From NCBI GenBank assembly GCA_024196135.1, contig JAMQCK010000056.1, positions 52,260 to 116,259 of the forward strand: 64,000 nt of DNA, read 5' to 3'. Source of the DNA: Pleurotus ostreatus/Saccharomyces cerevisiae fusant. Lineage: Eukaryota > Opisthokonta. The translations under genes were made by a program, and so were the position numbers. The notes beneath the pieces were generated by a model that saw only the letters and a list, made by a program, of their open reading frames with translations, made no database searches and was not told the origin of the DNA. The stretch's first letter is position 1, and the number at the start of each line of letters is the position of its first letter. Positions 33,658 through 44,690 of this stretch are shown in pieces.

Positions 33658-35695
33658 ATGTCTGACCCAGCTGCTTCGGAAACAAGGCAGTGGGACCTCC
33701 ATCCCGAGACGGAGTATCGCTTCGAACTCGATCCTGGTACCACTGTAGCCATCAAGGTATGCGCCCCCCCCCACCCGTCCTTTACCCCACAGCCCTCTGA
33801 CTCCCACAGCTCCTGCGCGGCCAAGCCGAGATCTACGGCTGCGAGCTCGCGGAAGGCAAGAGCTACCTCTTCGGCGAGGAATGCAAGGCAGCCGTCTTCA
33901 CCTGGAGGGGCGCCTCAATCGAGATGAGTGCTCTGTTTGTGCGTAACTAGACCGTTGATAGCTGACTGAAAGGAACACGTCATAGGCCGCCCCTCTGTCG
34001 AATACACGTCGGACGAGACGCCCATGGCGGTGTATGCCAACCTTCACATCGCGCTCGAGCAGATGCGTGTGAGGGCACTGGCGAATATACGCGGGTCGCC
34101 GATCCCTGAGGGTTAGTTTATTTGGGTTTTTTGTTGCTTGAACGGCCAAGGTTAACTATCGCCTACGTAGACGAAGGCGACCCTGACGCTACCTCGGAAC
34201 CACCGCGCATCCTCATCCTCGGCCCCGAAAACTCGGGGAAGACCTCGCTCTGTAAAATGCTCGTCAACTACGCGAGTCGTGTGGCGCAGGGGTGGGCGCC
34301 TGTGGTGGCGAATTTGGACCCGGCGGAGGTGAGTCGCGCGGATGCACAATGCACCCACCTGGACGACGCGGTCCGCCCAAGGCCCGACTCTTAACCTTCG
34401 CTACAGGGCGCTTTCGCACTTCCCGGTGCCATCTCAGCCGCGGCGATCCCGGCCGCGATACCTACTTGCACGCCTGCTGCGACGCTGGGACTGAGTGCTT
34501 CGAGCGCGCCCATGGCGATGGCTGCGAATGCGCTGGTCCCGCTTGTTTATTGGTAGGCATCGTCATCGTTTTTATTCTCAGCTCGCTGATAGCAAATGTG
34601 TAGGTATGGCCACCCGGACGCGAAGCGGAATCCTCGTCTGCTAGAGCGCTTGATCCGGAACCTTGGAATGGGCGTGAGCGACCGGGAGGATGCTGCGCGG
34701 AATAACGTGAAGGACAGTGCTAGTGGTCAGTCCTTTGAAGCAGCCAGTGGACGGCATATCTGACAAGTGCGACTACAGCATATGCATCCGGGTTCATCGT
34801 CGATACACCCTCGTCCTTCGCATCCAGCACGACAGGCTTCAACGAGCACAAGCAAAGGCTCATCAAAGCCGCCGTAGAGGCCTTCAGAAGTCAGTCTTTC
34901 CGTGGCTCGATGTGACTCAGAACTAACCCCTGTCAGTCAACGTCATCCTCGTGCTCGGCCACGAAAAGCTCAACGTCGAGATGCAACGCACCTACGGCTC
35001 GAAGCTCACAGTGGTCAAGATACCAAAGAGTGGTGGTGTAATACTACATTTCCGAGCTTTCTTGTTCTCCCACTGACACCTCACGCAGGTCGTCGAACTC
35101 GACGCGGCCTACAGGGAGCGTGTACACAAATATCAGATGCATACGTACTTCTACGGCCACGTCCTCCATCCTCCGCCCGGCGTCTCCAACGCGCTACTGG
35201 GTGGCGAGGCGGCTGCCGACTTGGTGCTCTCGCCGTCTTCGACCGTCATAGGCTTTGGTGATCTTAGTATATATCGGATTGGGGCGGGTGAGTAGCAGTT
35301 TCTGCTCGGTCTACGCACCCTGACTCCGCACAGAATCCATGGCGCCCACCAGTGCACTGTCCATAGGCGCCGTTCGCCTCATATCCGAGATGCAGCCTGT
35401 CCAGGTGGATCCAAGCGCGCCCGGTTCTGGTCTCCTAAACGCCTTACTCGCCGTCCTTGCTCCGCTGAACCCGGATGAAAATGAGCGTTACGACGAGGAG
35501 CTCTTGGATCTGACGGTTTCCGGATTTATCGCCGTGTAAGTTTTATGGTCATCGACGCGAATGATGATAGGCTAAATGGGACTCAGGACCAGCATTGATG
35601 TGCAGAACAAGCAAATGACGGTGCTGTGCCCTAATCAAGGGTCGGTGGTGGGGAGGACCGCTCTCATGGGGTCTTTCGAATGGCAAGAGCAGTAG
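33658..35695 (+). CDS. CLP1: mRNA cleavage and polyadenylation factor CLP1
   Basis: The start is ATG 33658 ([20 protein letters not shown]) and the stop TAG 35693-35695 after SFEWQEQ. About nine exons with small introns. The CLP1 landmarks are all in order: an N-terminal [12 protein letters not shown] beta domain, [20 protein letters not shown], the P-loop [28 protein letters not shown], the VDTPSSF segment, [13 protein letters not shown], and the C-terminal domain [29 protein letters not shown]1 bridges cleavage factors in pre-mRNA 3'-end formation. Animal CLP1 is an RNA 5'-kinase, whereas in budding yeast the ATP-binding protein has lost kinase activity. The intron after exon 1 begins with a run of ten Cs near 33765, a possible slippage site. 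Confidence 0.95.
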
Positions 35696-35973
35696 AATGT
35701 ACCCTGCTACTTAGATCTGACAGCTCATGCTCTTTTAAATATGCTCAAACATCGTGGCGGCCGGTATAGCACATACCAACTACGAGAGATAAAGAAGTTC
35801 AACTTAAGCGTGACCGTTGTCGGTACCGAACTTATCTGTCACATGGTGTGACGGACGCGCGTGACTCGCACCTTGTTCTCAACCGCGACCAGACCACGAC
35901 CTGCATTTCACGAGGGAGGACTGCACACGAAATTCTCTGACTTTATTGGTCGCATAGCTCCAATCTCCTCAAT

Positions 35974-38483
35974 ATGCCTCCCAAGAAGAGGTCGCGGAAG
36001 TATCCCGCTCAAAGGCAACCAACAACGGCAGCTGTTGCGCCACCGACAAAGGCGCGTGTCGTTGCCAATGGGAAGTTGAAGCTCCTCGTTGAGATGCCTC
36101 TGGATATACTATATGAGGTAGGCTCGCCCATTTTCGAACGGATGGCACGAGCTAAACGCGTTGTCTCCCAGATCTTTGGTCATTTAGACCCTCAGTCTTT
36201 GTTACATGTTTCCTACACTTCCAAGGCGCTGCGGGCGATCCTGATTACGAGGAACTCTCGCTCCGTGTGGAGGAAGTGTATTTCTGCCGATGCAGACTTC
36301 CCTCCTAAGCCGGACAACCTGAACGAACCGCAGTGGACTGAGGTGTTATTGGGTAACACACGTTCCGTAAGTCGTTGAGCTTACGGGCGGGACTACGTCT
36401 GAGCTTACGCCACTAATAGTACTGCAATCGCCCCTCATCCTGCGCGCTCTGGCCTTTCAGTGTCCGCACGTGCGATCGCTGCCTAGGACAAAGGTTTGTG
36501 GCGTGCATCATCTATGGTTAAAGATATATTGAACCCACCCTTTACTGCCGATAGGTTCTTTGACGAAGCGAGCATCATAAGAGCTACCAAGGAGCCCGTA
36601 GAACAATGCCGGTTACATTTACATATCCATGCGTATGCCCACTGTTCGTTCTTGCCTTTCGAACACCTCAACAATCGGCTTATAATCTCCAGACAGGAGG
36701 GTCTACAACCTTACAGACGTTAAAGCAGCAATCGAGCTTTTCAAGGGCGTCGATCAGGCAGACGCCGACGCCGTCAAGGCTGTTCAATCCCCACCTCTGG
36801 AAAGACAGATGGCTGCCGAAATGGTACGCCGGAAAAGGTTCATAGGTGGGGGAATCAAATGCTTACGGGATTTACAGCATGCAAGGAAATGCGAGAACTA
36901 TGTCAACATCGTCTTACCACGAAGACAGAGGGAAGAGGAGAGGAGGTTTCTGAAAGCACGGCTTGCGCAGTGAGTTGGTCTTTCATCGCTGCTTTGTTGC
37001 CGGGCTCACCATGGCTTCAGAATCGAGATACGCTTACGCGCTCTGGGTTTCTCTGAAGAAATAGATTGGATACACTCCGTGCAGTCCAAGCTACTAGAGG
37101 ATCACCCCCTCGTCAAGTCCTTCGACGAGATCACGGACAGCTGTACGCATATAATTTAGTCATCACTGTCACCCACTAATCCCTTCCAGCATGGAAACAG
37201 ATCTCTCGTCCTCTTTCCAAGCTTCTCAGTGACATCCGCGACGACATGCTCGAGAAGAAGCGCAAGAAACTCCTCAAAGACAGGATGCAGATCGTCATCG
37301 ACGCCCTGAGAGCCTACGTGTCCTCGAAACCAGTCCCCTCAGCCATCGATGACGCCGACCAGATCTATCCCAGCGCCCTCGACATCATCTCCCTCCCAAG
37401 CATTCGCTGCCTGATGTTCGCCGAGGTCAAGTCCTACGTGACCGACGTCGAGCCCGACTTGAAGCGCCTGAAGTCATCCCTATCCCCCGACGCCCTTGAC
37501 GCCCTCTGCGACGAGTGGCGCACCATCAAAGGCCGCGAACTCGTTGCCATGCTCCCCGACGCGTACCGCCACCTCGAGGACGAGGAAGACGACGAGCTGT
37601 ATTCTCTCCGCTTCGCCTGCGTGTTCTTCCGCTGCGCGGGCTGCAACGAACCCGTGAACTTTCCGCGCGTGCTGGCGCATTCTTGCACCCGTGAGGCCCG
37701 CCTCGGCTTTCGTAACCTCGCGGGCGAAGAGGCGTGGCTGTGGAAGCGGCTCGACGCGCTGCCCTGGAACCACGACGGCGCGCGCGTGGAGTGGGATGGG
37801 CAGGTAGCGAGGGCGGCAATGGCAGTCATCAGGGCGTGCGGGTGCGACCCGCGTATCGTGGACCAGGGGGATATGGACGAGGAGGCGACGTGGCTGGCTT
37901 GTGCGACGTGCGAAGGACAGACGAGCGGTAAGGACCGCGAGGTTTTTGGGTGGCGTCGGGCGGTATGATGCTTCAACGCTTACGGCAGTAGAATCTTGCT
38001 GATGCCATTCCCTTCCCAGATCGTTCACCACCTCGGGCACCTGAACCGAGGGGAGGATGACCCCAGTTGGATTCACCTACTCGACGAAGAAGACATCCGA
38101 CTCGCCAAGCGCGCAGAGGCCCACTGTCGCAGCCGCAACGACACGGAAGCCAGGACTGACGCGCCGTTGGACTATGCTTGTGTGCACTGCCGCGAGCGCA
38201 TGTCCTTGAGCGTAGTCAAGCATCACTTCCTGCACATGTGAGCCAAAAGCATAGCTTTTAATCATGCCTTCAAACTCACATACCGCGAAGGCACAACAAA
38301 CCCGCTCCAGTAGAAGGCGACGACTATAGACTGCACGTTGACGCGTCTATGCGAGGTCTTCGACTGCACTTTATGATTCCTCGCAGAGGCGGTCAAGCTA
38401 ACAAGCCGACCGCGACGAAGGGGAAGCGGAAGGGGAAAGCAAGGGCGCGGGAGAGAGAAGTTATCGATCTCTCGGAGGACTGA
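35974..38483 (+). CDS. F-box protein with cysteine-rich zinc-binding-like segments
   Basis: Start ATG 35974 (MPPKKRSRKYPAQRQP), stop TGA 38481-38483 after REVIDLSED. Multiple exons. The F-box is split by an intron: LKLLVEMPLDILYE then IFGHLDPQSLLHVSYTSKAL. After another intron comes a Cys-rich piece, YCNRPSSCALWPFSVRTCDR CLG, common in this mushroom F-box class. Later pieces read LTDVKAAIELFKGVDQADAD, ERQMAAEMVRRKRF, IRDDMLEKKRKKLLKDRMQI, CAGCNEPVNFPRVLAHSC and YACVHCRERMSLSVVKHH (further CxxC pairs), and a basic KGKRKGKARARE tail. By family knowledge it is a substrate adaptor of an SCF ubiquitin ligase. The N- and C-terminal basic runs could be nuclear localisation signals. Confidence 0.8.
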
Positions 38484-38927
38484 TACGATTATTGCTAGCT
38501 TATAATGTATTTCCTAATCCTTTCCCCGCCTTTGCATGTAATCAGAACCCTCCTACGATGCAGTCAGTGTCAGAAATAAAGAGGCGTACTTCAAGGGCAC
38601 CGGTGGCACGGGTGTGGTCCACGGCAAGGCGGCATCCTGTTGTGCTCCTAAGGGGATTTAGAACCGAAATACCGCAGTGCGCATTCTTTATATTGAACCC
38701 GCCAACCGTTCTTGCGTTGCGGCCTCTGATAGGTGAAGAGCAGCAAAGGTTCCATGGAGTATCAAAGGATACACAGAATTTGATAAGATACGTAGAAAAA
38801 TCGCTACTGAGAGCTGATGCGAAGGTTAAATACAATGCCTAAATCGATACACCTGTAGATATACAAGGATGGGCTCGCGCGCGGCTTGAAAGAGGCGCCA
38901 CAGCCTAAATGAGGTCTTTACATGCAG
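38484..38927. other. Convergent 3' intergenic region
   Basis: 444 bases between the stops of the F-box gene and the CreC-like gene. Open frames of about 100 codons occur on both strands (38492-38842 plus, 38542-38835 minus) but show no motif. It is more AT-rich than the flanking genes, as expected for two 3' UTRs. Confidence 0.5.
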
Positions 38928-41016
38928 CTATAGCAAGTCCTCGACATCCGTCGTCACAGCGCGCATGTGCCCTGTTCGCGTATGGCGTGGCCGTAGCGCC
39001 AGGGGTCGGATCCAGAGTCTGATGTGTCCGGAGCGAGTGGAGGTGAGGATACAGCGAGGGATGAAGGAGATGTGGCCGAGGAGGTCGCCTTCGAGGTGTT
39101 TTACCTGCGTGAAGCGTCAGGACCAATGTGGTTGCCATTGTGAGGAGTGACTTACCAAAACAGGTTGCACGACGGCGACGTCGTTTCTCGCCGGTGCTGG
39201 ATGGTAACGCGGCGAAGGGCTGCCGTCCACTCCTGTCGAGCCTAGTGATGGTAGGTACAAAGCCGATTTGTCTCGCCGTAGACCGAGTGATACGGTAGAG
39301 GACATGGACATTCGCTGATGATGTGTCGCCTGGAATTTCGGTCGATGTAGCGCGCCACTGGAGAAGTCCCACTAGATGAGGGTATGAGTATAGCACATTA
39401 TGAAGTGGACAAGCAAGGTCATACCAGTATTAATTTGTTGTCTTCGCCGACAGAGCCAAAGCGGTATGTCCGCCCATCGCAGCGAAGTTCGTCAAAAGCG
39501 ACGGCAGAAACGAAGGAAGAGTGGCCTTGACAGCGGGCTATTACGCGCTGCTCCCAAGGGGAGAATATAGTTAGCAGGTCATCCTGACCTCCGGTCTGCA
39601 CAACAGGTCAGAAGAACACCAATGTCAACCAAAGGTACTCACAATGATGAACCGGCCGTCTGGCGACCAGGCTACGGAGGTCAACGCGCCGAAGTAGGAA
39701 GCATAGCAATCAACTAATTGCTCCGAAATTGCGTCGATTATTCGCAGGCAGCCATCCTCCGAGACTACCGCAACGTACTTGACGTCTGGCGCGAAGACGA
39801 AGTCGACAACTGCTCGCCGCGACACTCGCCAGTGACTGACGGGGTTCTTCGCAGCTTTCTCCTTGTCCTTCTCCTTGTCCAGCTTCGGCGTAGCCGCTGC
39901 GGGGGTGGCAGACACCGGGTGCCAGGGCGGCATGGACACGAATATGTCGCCCATTGGGTCCCAGGAGCCGCCGCTGCTCGAGCTTCCATCGGAAGGGGGC
40001 GGGGAGACGCGCCGGGCGGGATCCTGCGGCGAGAAGCTGCCATCTTCGCGCTCCTTGTCGTATACAATGATGGTGCCATCGGCATGCGAGACGAGAAAGA
40101 GGGTGGGGGATGAGGGTACCCAGCGCACTGCTGTGCACGGCGAGTTGGTGATGAACCCCTGGGAAGGATAAGCCGGAGAGGCGGAGAGCGAGGTAGCGAG
40201 CACGCACCCCCTTGTTGAGTCGCGCATAGCGGGATGTAATGGGATCTGCGGGCGTCTATCAGTGAAGCGCGGGGACGTAAAGAGAAGGGTACGCACCCAG
40301 CCAGACGAGGTCTCCGGTGTTGAAGCCAATAACGATATCGAGGTGTTCTGGGGACGCGGTAAACGCGTTCACATCGTGGCAGGTAGGATATGCGGAGAAG
40401 GTGATCTTCGCTAAGGGTTCCTGCGCGAGGACTTGAGCATGAGGTGATGCTGGAGCTGCGGGGCACGCACCTTGGACTTCGCCCCCGCCTCCAACCAGAC
40501 GAAGGTCTTCGAGTGGTTGTAGAACAGGAAGGTTACTTCCCCTTGCTTCGACTGTAAGGCCTTCGTCAAGCTCTCGGCACCCTGCATACGGGTGACGAAG
40601 GTGCTCGACGTTGTGCGCATGTTGTGCTTTGGTCGGGACGCCTGTTTCTTCTTCGATGTGGTGCGCCCTGGGGAGAATAGGTGTCGAGGTTCATGGGAGG
40701 GGATGTTCGGGCTACCAGCGACAGCGTCCGGAGGCGAGCTTGAGGGCTCATCGTCGGTGTCGCTACTCGATAAGCTGACGCCGTCTTCGCGAGGGCTTGT
40801 GGAGGGGTAGTCTGCTCTCTTCGCATCCTTCTTCGAGTTGCCTAGTAGCTGTGCGAACGGCGCCGCGCCCTGCTTTGCGCCCGGGAAGCGCACGACGATC
40901 GAGCGAACCTTGGTAGGATATGTCGCTGGAGGGGCGTTGGCGATAATAGCAGGCTTGTGGTCCTCTGTGACGGTATATACGCCTTCCGGGGCCACAAACG
41001 TCGAGTCGTTTTCCAT
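38928..41016 (-). CDS. creC: CreC/WDR20-type WD40 protein
   Basis: Start ATG 41016 ([20 protein letters not shown]), stop TAG 38928-38930. At least six exons. WDR20/CreC landmarks in order: [51 protein letters not shown] followed by [111 protein letters not shown], and near the end [16 protein letters not shown]. In Aspergillus CreC stabilises the CreB deubiquitinase in carbon catabolite regulation; animal WDR20 activates USP12/46. A Ser-rich insert ([17 protein letters not shown]) is present near residue 80. It is divergent from the BCKDHB gene. Confidence 0.87.
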
Positions 41017-41170
41017 GGACGAACTTGCGAAGCACGCCGGCGGCGGCAGCGGAGGCGCTCAGCTGACGATGATCACGGATCTCAACATCTCCTCCTTTTC
41101 ATCACGCGTCCGCTACTCCGTCAATAAAGTCTCGTTACTCTCCGCCACAGATGCTCGGATCTTCACAGCG
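41017..41170. promoter_or_regulatory. Short bidirectional promoter between creC and BCKDHB
   Basis: Only 154 bases separate the CreC ATG (41016, minus) from the likely BCKDHB ATG (41171, plus). The CreC start codon lies in CCATGG, so a plus-strand ATG at 41015 overlaps it and is open in frame with the BCKDHB exon. I treat that upstream ATG as part of the promoter/5' leader. Confidence 0.6.
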
Positions 41171-42717
41171 ATGTTTTCTCCTAAACCACGACCACGGGTG
41201 GCTCGCCTGCACCTGAGGAGGCCGCGGGCGAAGCAGCAAGTTCGCTATACCAGCGGTGGCGCCGCTGAGCAGCCACCACCCGCCAGCGGTCAGCTGCCCT
41301 CTGTGGCGACATCATCGCTGTTACGCACAACGAGGGACGCTGCACTGAGGTCCAGAGGCCTCATTTGGCGCGATGAACTCGAGCAGGACGCGGTCGGCGG
41401 GCGGGAGACGCGCAAGATGAACGTCTACCAGGCCGTCCGCGACGCGATGAGGTGCGCCACCGACTTGTACGATGCAGAGGTGCTCATGACGCCTACCCAG
41501 CGTCGCGCTGACGAAGGATGACACTGCTGTAGGTGAGCTGGCCTGTTCTCACACATGCTCTTCTCGCTGAACGCGCCTAGTCTTTGGCGAGGACGTCGCG
41601 TTCGGGGGCGTCTTTCGCTGCACAATGGGGCTCGCTGAGGAGTTCGGTGGGTGCTCTCCATCGTCGCCCATCCCATCCCATGCTCATCATCCTAGGCCGC
41701 GAACGCGTCTTCAACACCCCTCTCACCGAACAGGTGCGCTCTAACCCCTCCCCTCCGTCTCCCGCTCATCTCCGCCCAGGGCATCGCGGGCTTCGGGATC
41801 GGCATGGCCGCCATGGGCCACACCGCCATCGCCGAGATCCAGTTCGCCGACTACATCTTCCCCGCCTTCGACCAGATCGTCAACGAGGCCGCCAAGCTGC
41901 GCTACCGCTCCGGCGGCCAGTACGACTGTGGGCGCCTCACCATCCGCACGCCCTCCATGTCCGTCGGGCACGGCGGCCTCTACCACTCGCAGTCGCCAGA
42001 GGGCTTCTTCATGGGCGCAGCGGGTCTCAAGGTACGCTTGCTCTCCGCCAGCATCGGGCGTCGCATACTTATCACGTCGCGCAGATCGTCATCCCCCGGT
42101 CGCCCATTCAAGCCAAGGGACTGCTGCTCGGATCTGTTCGCGACCCCAACCCCGTTGTATTTATGGAACCCAAGATCCTCTACCGCTCAGCCGTCGAGCA
42201 CGTCCCCATAGACGACTACGAGCTGCCTCTCGGCGTCGCCGAGGTCTTGCACCAGGGCACGGACCTCACGCTCCTCAGCTGGGGGACGCCACTATACCAC
42301 TGCGAGACCGCATTGCACATGCTTCAGCATCCACCACCGGGTCTAGCGCCTCACGTCCCTCAGCGACTGCGTGGCGCCAAGATCGAGCTCATTGATCTGC
42401 GGACCATCCTGCCCTGGGACGTTCAGACTGTCGTGGACAGCGTGAACAAGACCGGGCGGCTTGTCATCGTGCACGAAGCCGGTGCCACGGGAGGCGTCAG
42501 CTCCGACATCGGTGCTGAGGTACAGAAACGGTGTTTCCTCAAGCTCGAGGCGCCCGTCCGGAGGGTGACAGGCTGGGAGTGAGTGGTCCACCTACTTGAT
42601 CTGTGATCCCCTTGCTAACTATTCTCTAGTACGCCTGTACCCCTGCAGTACGAGAAATTCCACATCCCGGACGCCCTTCGCATCCTGGACACGATCGTTG
42701 ACACGCTGTCTTACTAG
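41171..42717 (+). CDS. BCKDHB: Branched-chain 2-oxoacid dehydrogenase E1 beta subunit, mitochondrial
   Basis: I chose ATG 41171 because the protein then starts [20 protein letters not shown], an Arg-rich presequence without acidic residues. The stop is TAG 42715-42717 after [11 protein letters not shown]. About eight exons with introns of 40-60 nt. Landmarks: [72 protein letters not shown] then [82 protein letters not shown] and [19 protein letters not shown]. These match E1-beta of the branched-chain complex rather than pyruvate dehydrogenase. It forms a thiamine-diphosphate heterotetramer with E1-alpha and catabolises Leu, Ile and Val keto-acids. Confidence 0.93.
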
Positions 42718-43066
42718 ACCCAGACTCTGCATTTCTCTGTTTATTCGCCGCACTGGCACGCAACATCTGTATGTACAACACCCGCATTGCAATGGAACGA
42801 TAAGCATTTCGAAGGACATCTGGCTGCCTACGAGTGATCGCGTACATATGAGGGAAGTGCGTGCATACGAGGGGCTTGCGTGCAAAGCTCTACATCCCGC
42901 GCCCGCGATCGAGGAAGCCGCCTCCAATCCACATCGCATACGTGTAGACAGTATCGGTGAGTCCATAGAATATTCTCTTTGATCGCTGACCTCGCTCGCC
43001 AGGCGCCAGCCTCACCCTCGGTGCTCAACTAGCCGCACGGTGCCCAACTGGCCGCTCGGTGTCCAT
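42718..43066. other. Convergent 3' intergenic region
   Basis: 349 bases between the BCKDHB stop and the stop of the next minus-strand gene. Near 43026-43074 the motif (G)CCGC followed by GGTG or AGTT is loosely repeated (TAGCCGCACGGTGCCCAACT, then GGCCGCTCGGTG, then TAGCCGCGG). No gene was seen. Confidence 0.45.
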
Positions 43067-44331
43067 CTAGCCGCGGAGTTCGACGGACCACCTCTCGAGC
43101 ATCCCAGCCCTTAGCAGGGCCGCCTCCCACGCCAGCATCAGCCGTCGCTCCCTCCAGCATTCGACTCCGTAGCGGGCGACGTACGAGGAGCGCGTGGACG
43201 CGTCGGAGTGCAGGCGCTCGCGAAGCTCCAGCAGGTCCGACGCGTAATTGGCGGAGATGTTGGTCACGGCGAGGATGGTCTTGCGAGGTGAGCTTGGTCC
43301 TTCCATTCCCTCCAATATGTCGGGGGCTCCCAGGGCGTCTACACGAGCGAGCAGCGCCAGGGTCCCGGGTAGAGTCGCGAAGAGGGGCGTGGTTTGAGGC
43401 TCCGTGCGCATACAACCGGATTTGTGGCGATGGGAAACAAACGGCAAGGCGGCCAAGATCCAGGGCGTACTCCAGGCGGAGATGCTTCCGGCGACGGTGG
43501 TGAACTCGACGGCGCAGGCGTAGTGGGCCCGCAGGAAGGCAGCCAAGCGCGGTTCGGCTAGGCTCGGTGCGACGTTGTCCAGCACGAGCGTAGGCTTCTC
43601 AATTTTCCCTGGGCGTGGGTTCTCGCTATCTGCCGCTTCTTCGCGATCTGCAGAAGCGCAAAATGAGTGCAATGAGCACTTCAATCTACAGATACCATCG
43701 GGTGGTGGGGTACCTTACCTACGAGGGTGAGAAGCGACTGGGTATATGCGTGTCAATTGACGAACAGGGCCCCCCAAAATCGCACACGCACCTTCAGCGG
43801 CTTCATCGCGATCCCGCGCTGGATCTTCCGAGACCAGCCCGGGTCAACGCGCAGCGCAATTATCCAGCCATCTACGCGGAGTCCTGGTCCGCCGAGAAGG
43901 TCGACGAGGTCCTCGGGATGCCGGAGTTCGATTTTTCCAGAGGAGATGTCAGCGAGGAGAACGTGGAGATCGAGAGTGATTGTCCTGCTGCGGGAGAGGA
44001 CCGCGGCGCGGGCGGCGCGGCTGTAGTGGGCGGGCCAAGCGACGCGAGTGGGTACGATGAGGAGCATGAGGACGCGCATACATGGAGAAAGGTCGGCGAG
44101 AGTGAGTGCAGAGCGGTTGGATTTTCTGCTTCGTTGAAGAAGTAACTTGATACATGCGAGGACGAAGAGAACAGCGAGGCAAGGGGCGATCTTGACGTGC
44201 TGGCCATATCTTTCCAATACGAGTTGGGCTTGTGATTTCAGTATTTCGCCCTTCTCCATAGCATTGCGAAGTAATTGAGAAGTCAGTGCATCGTTGAAAC
44301 TCCTGAGGTCGAGGTACATCGAAGGGTCCAT
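43067..44331 (-). CDS. Hypothetical membrane-anchored protein
   Basis: Start ATG 44331 (MDPSMYLDLRSFNDAL), stop at 43067 after RWSVELRG. Two main exons are joined by an intron between about 43785 and 43654, whose likely donor is GTGCGTG and acceptor CTTCTGCAG; this join is plausible but not unique. One hydrophobic segment near residues 40-55 (IAPCLAVLFVLACIKLLL) is followed by ADLSPCMRVLMLLIVPTRVA, RTITLDLHVLLADISSGKIE, and in exon 2 KPTLVLDNVAPSLAEPRLAA, WSTPWILAALPFVS and LAVTNISANYASDLLELRER. No named domain was recognised. The regular hydrophobic/charged pattern and its length suggest a real gene. Confidence 0.62.
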
Positions 44332-44690
44332 CGTGCTGCACGAAATGGAGCCCAAAGACTTGGACGTAGACGGGGAGGAGTACGAGGGAAACACGAACCG
44401 TCACGCGTGTCACAATTGATCGCGACGGAAGCCAATTGGTCTCGTGACCGCGACTGCTCCTTGTCCGCGACCCTCATCTTGTCGATACGGCTTCTCCCCG
44501 TCGCCACAATCGAGGGCTTCGAGGCTCACTTACATCCTGGGACTGTTTTCATTAGTATCTGACGAGAAGACCTGCTTGTCAGCCGCTGCGCGTGAAGTCC
44601 GCTCTATAAACGACCTTTACTAGGATCAGGCGCCCACGCACGACCTAGACACGTTGGGCTTGATCGATACCCTTCCTCCTTCCCGCCACC
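44332..44690. promoter_or_regulatory. Divergent promoter region upstream of the RdRP gene
   Basis: 359 bases between the membrane-protein start and the RdRP ATG. A CTATAAACG string at 44604-44612 lies 79-87 bases before the ATG and could serve as a TATA-like element. No other signal was recognised. Confidence 0.4.

Noticed and set aside
38492..38842. 116-codon plus-strand gene after the F-box gene
   Set aside because: No motif, the alternative strand is open as well, and the location fits two overlapping 3' UTRs.
41015..41170. BCKDHB starting at the ATG at 41015
   Set aside because: It overlaps the CreC start codon and would put 52 non-targeting residues before a good presequence; kept only as a possible isoform.
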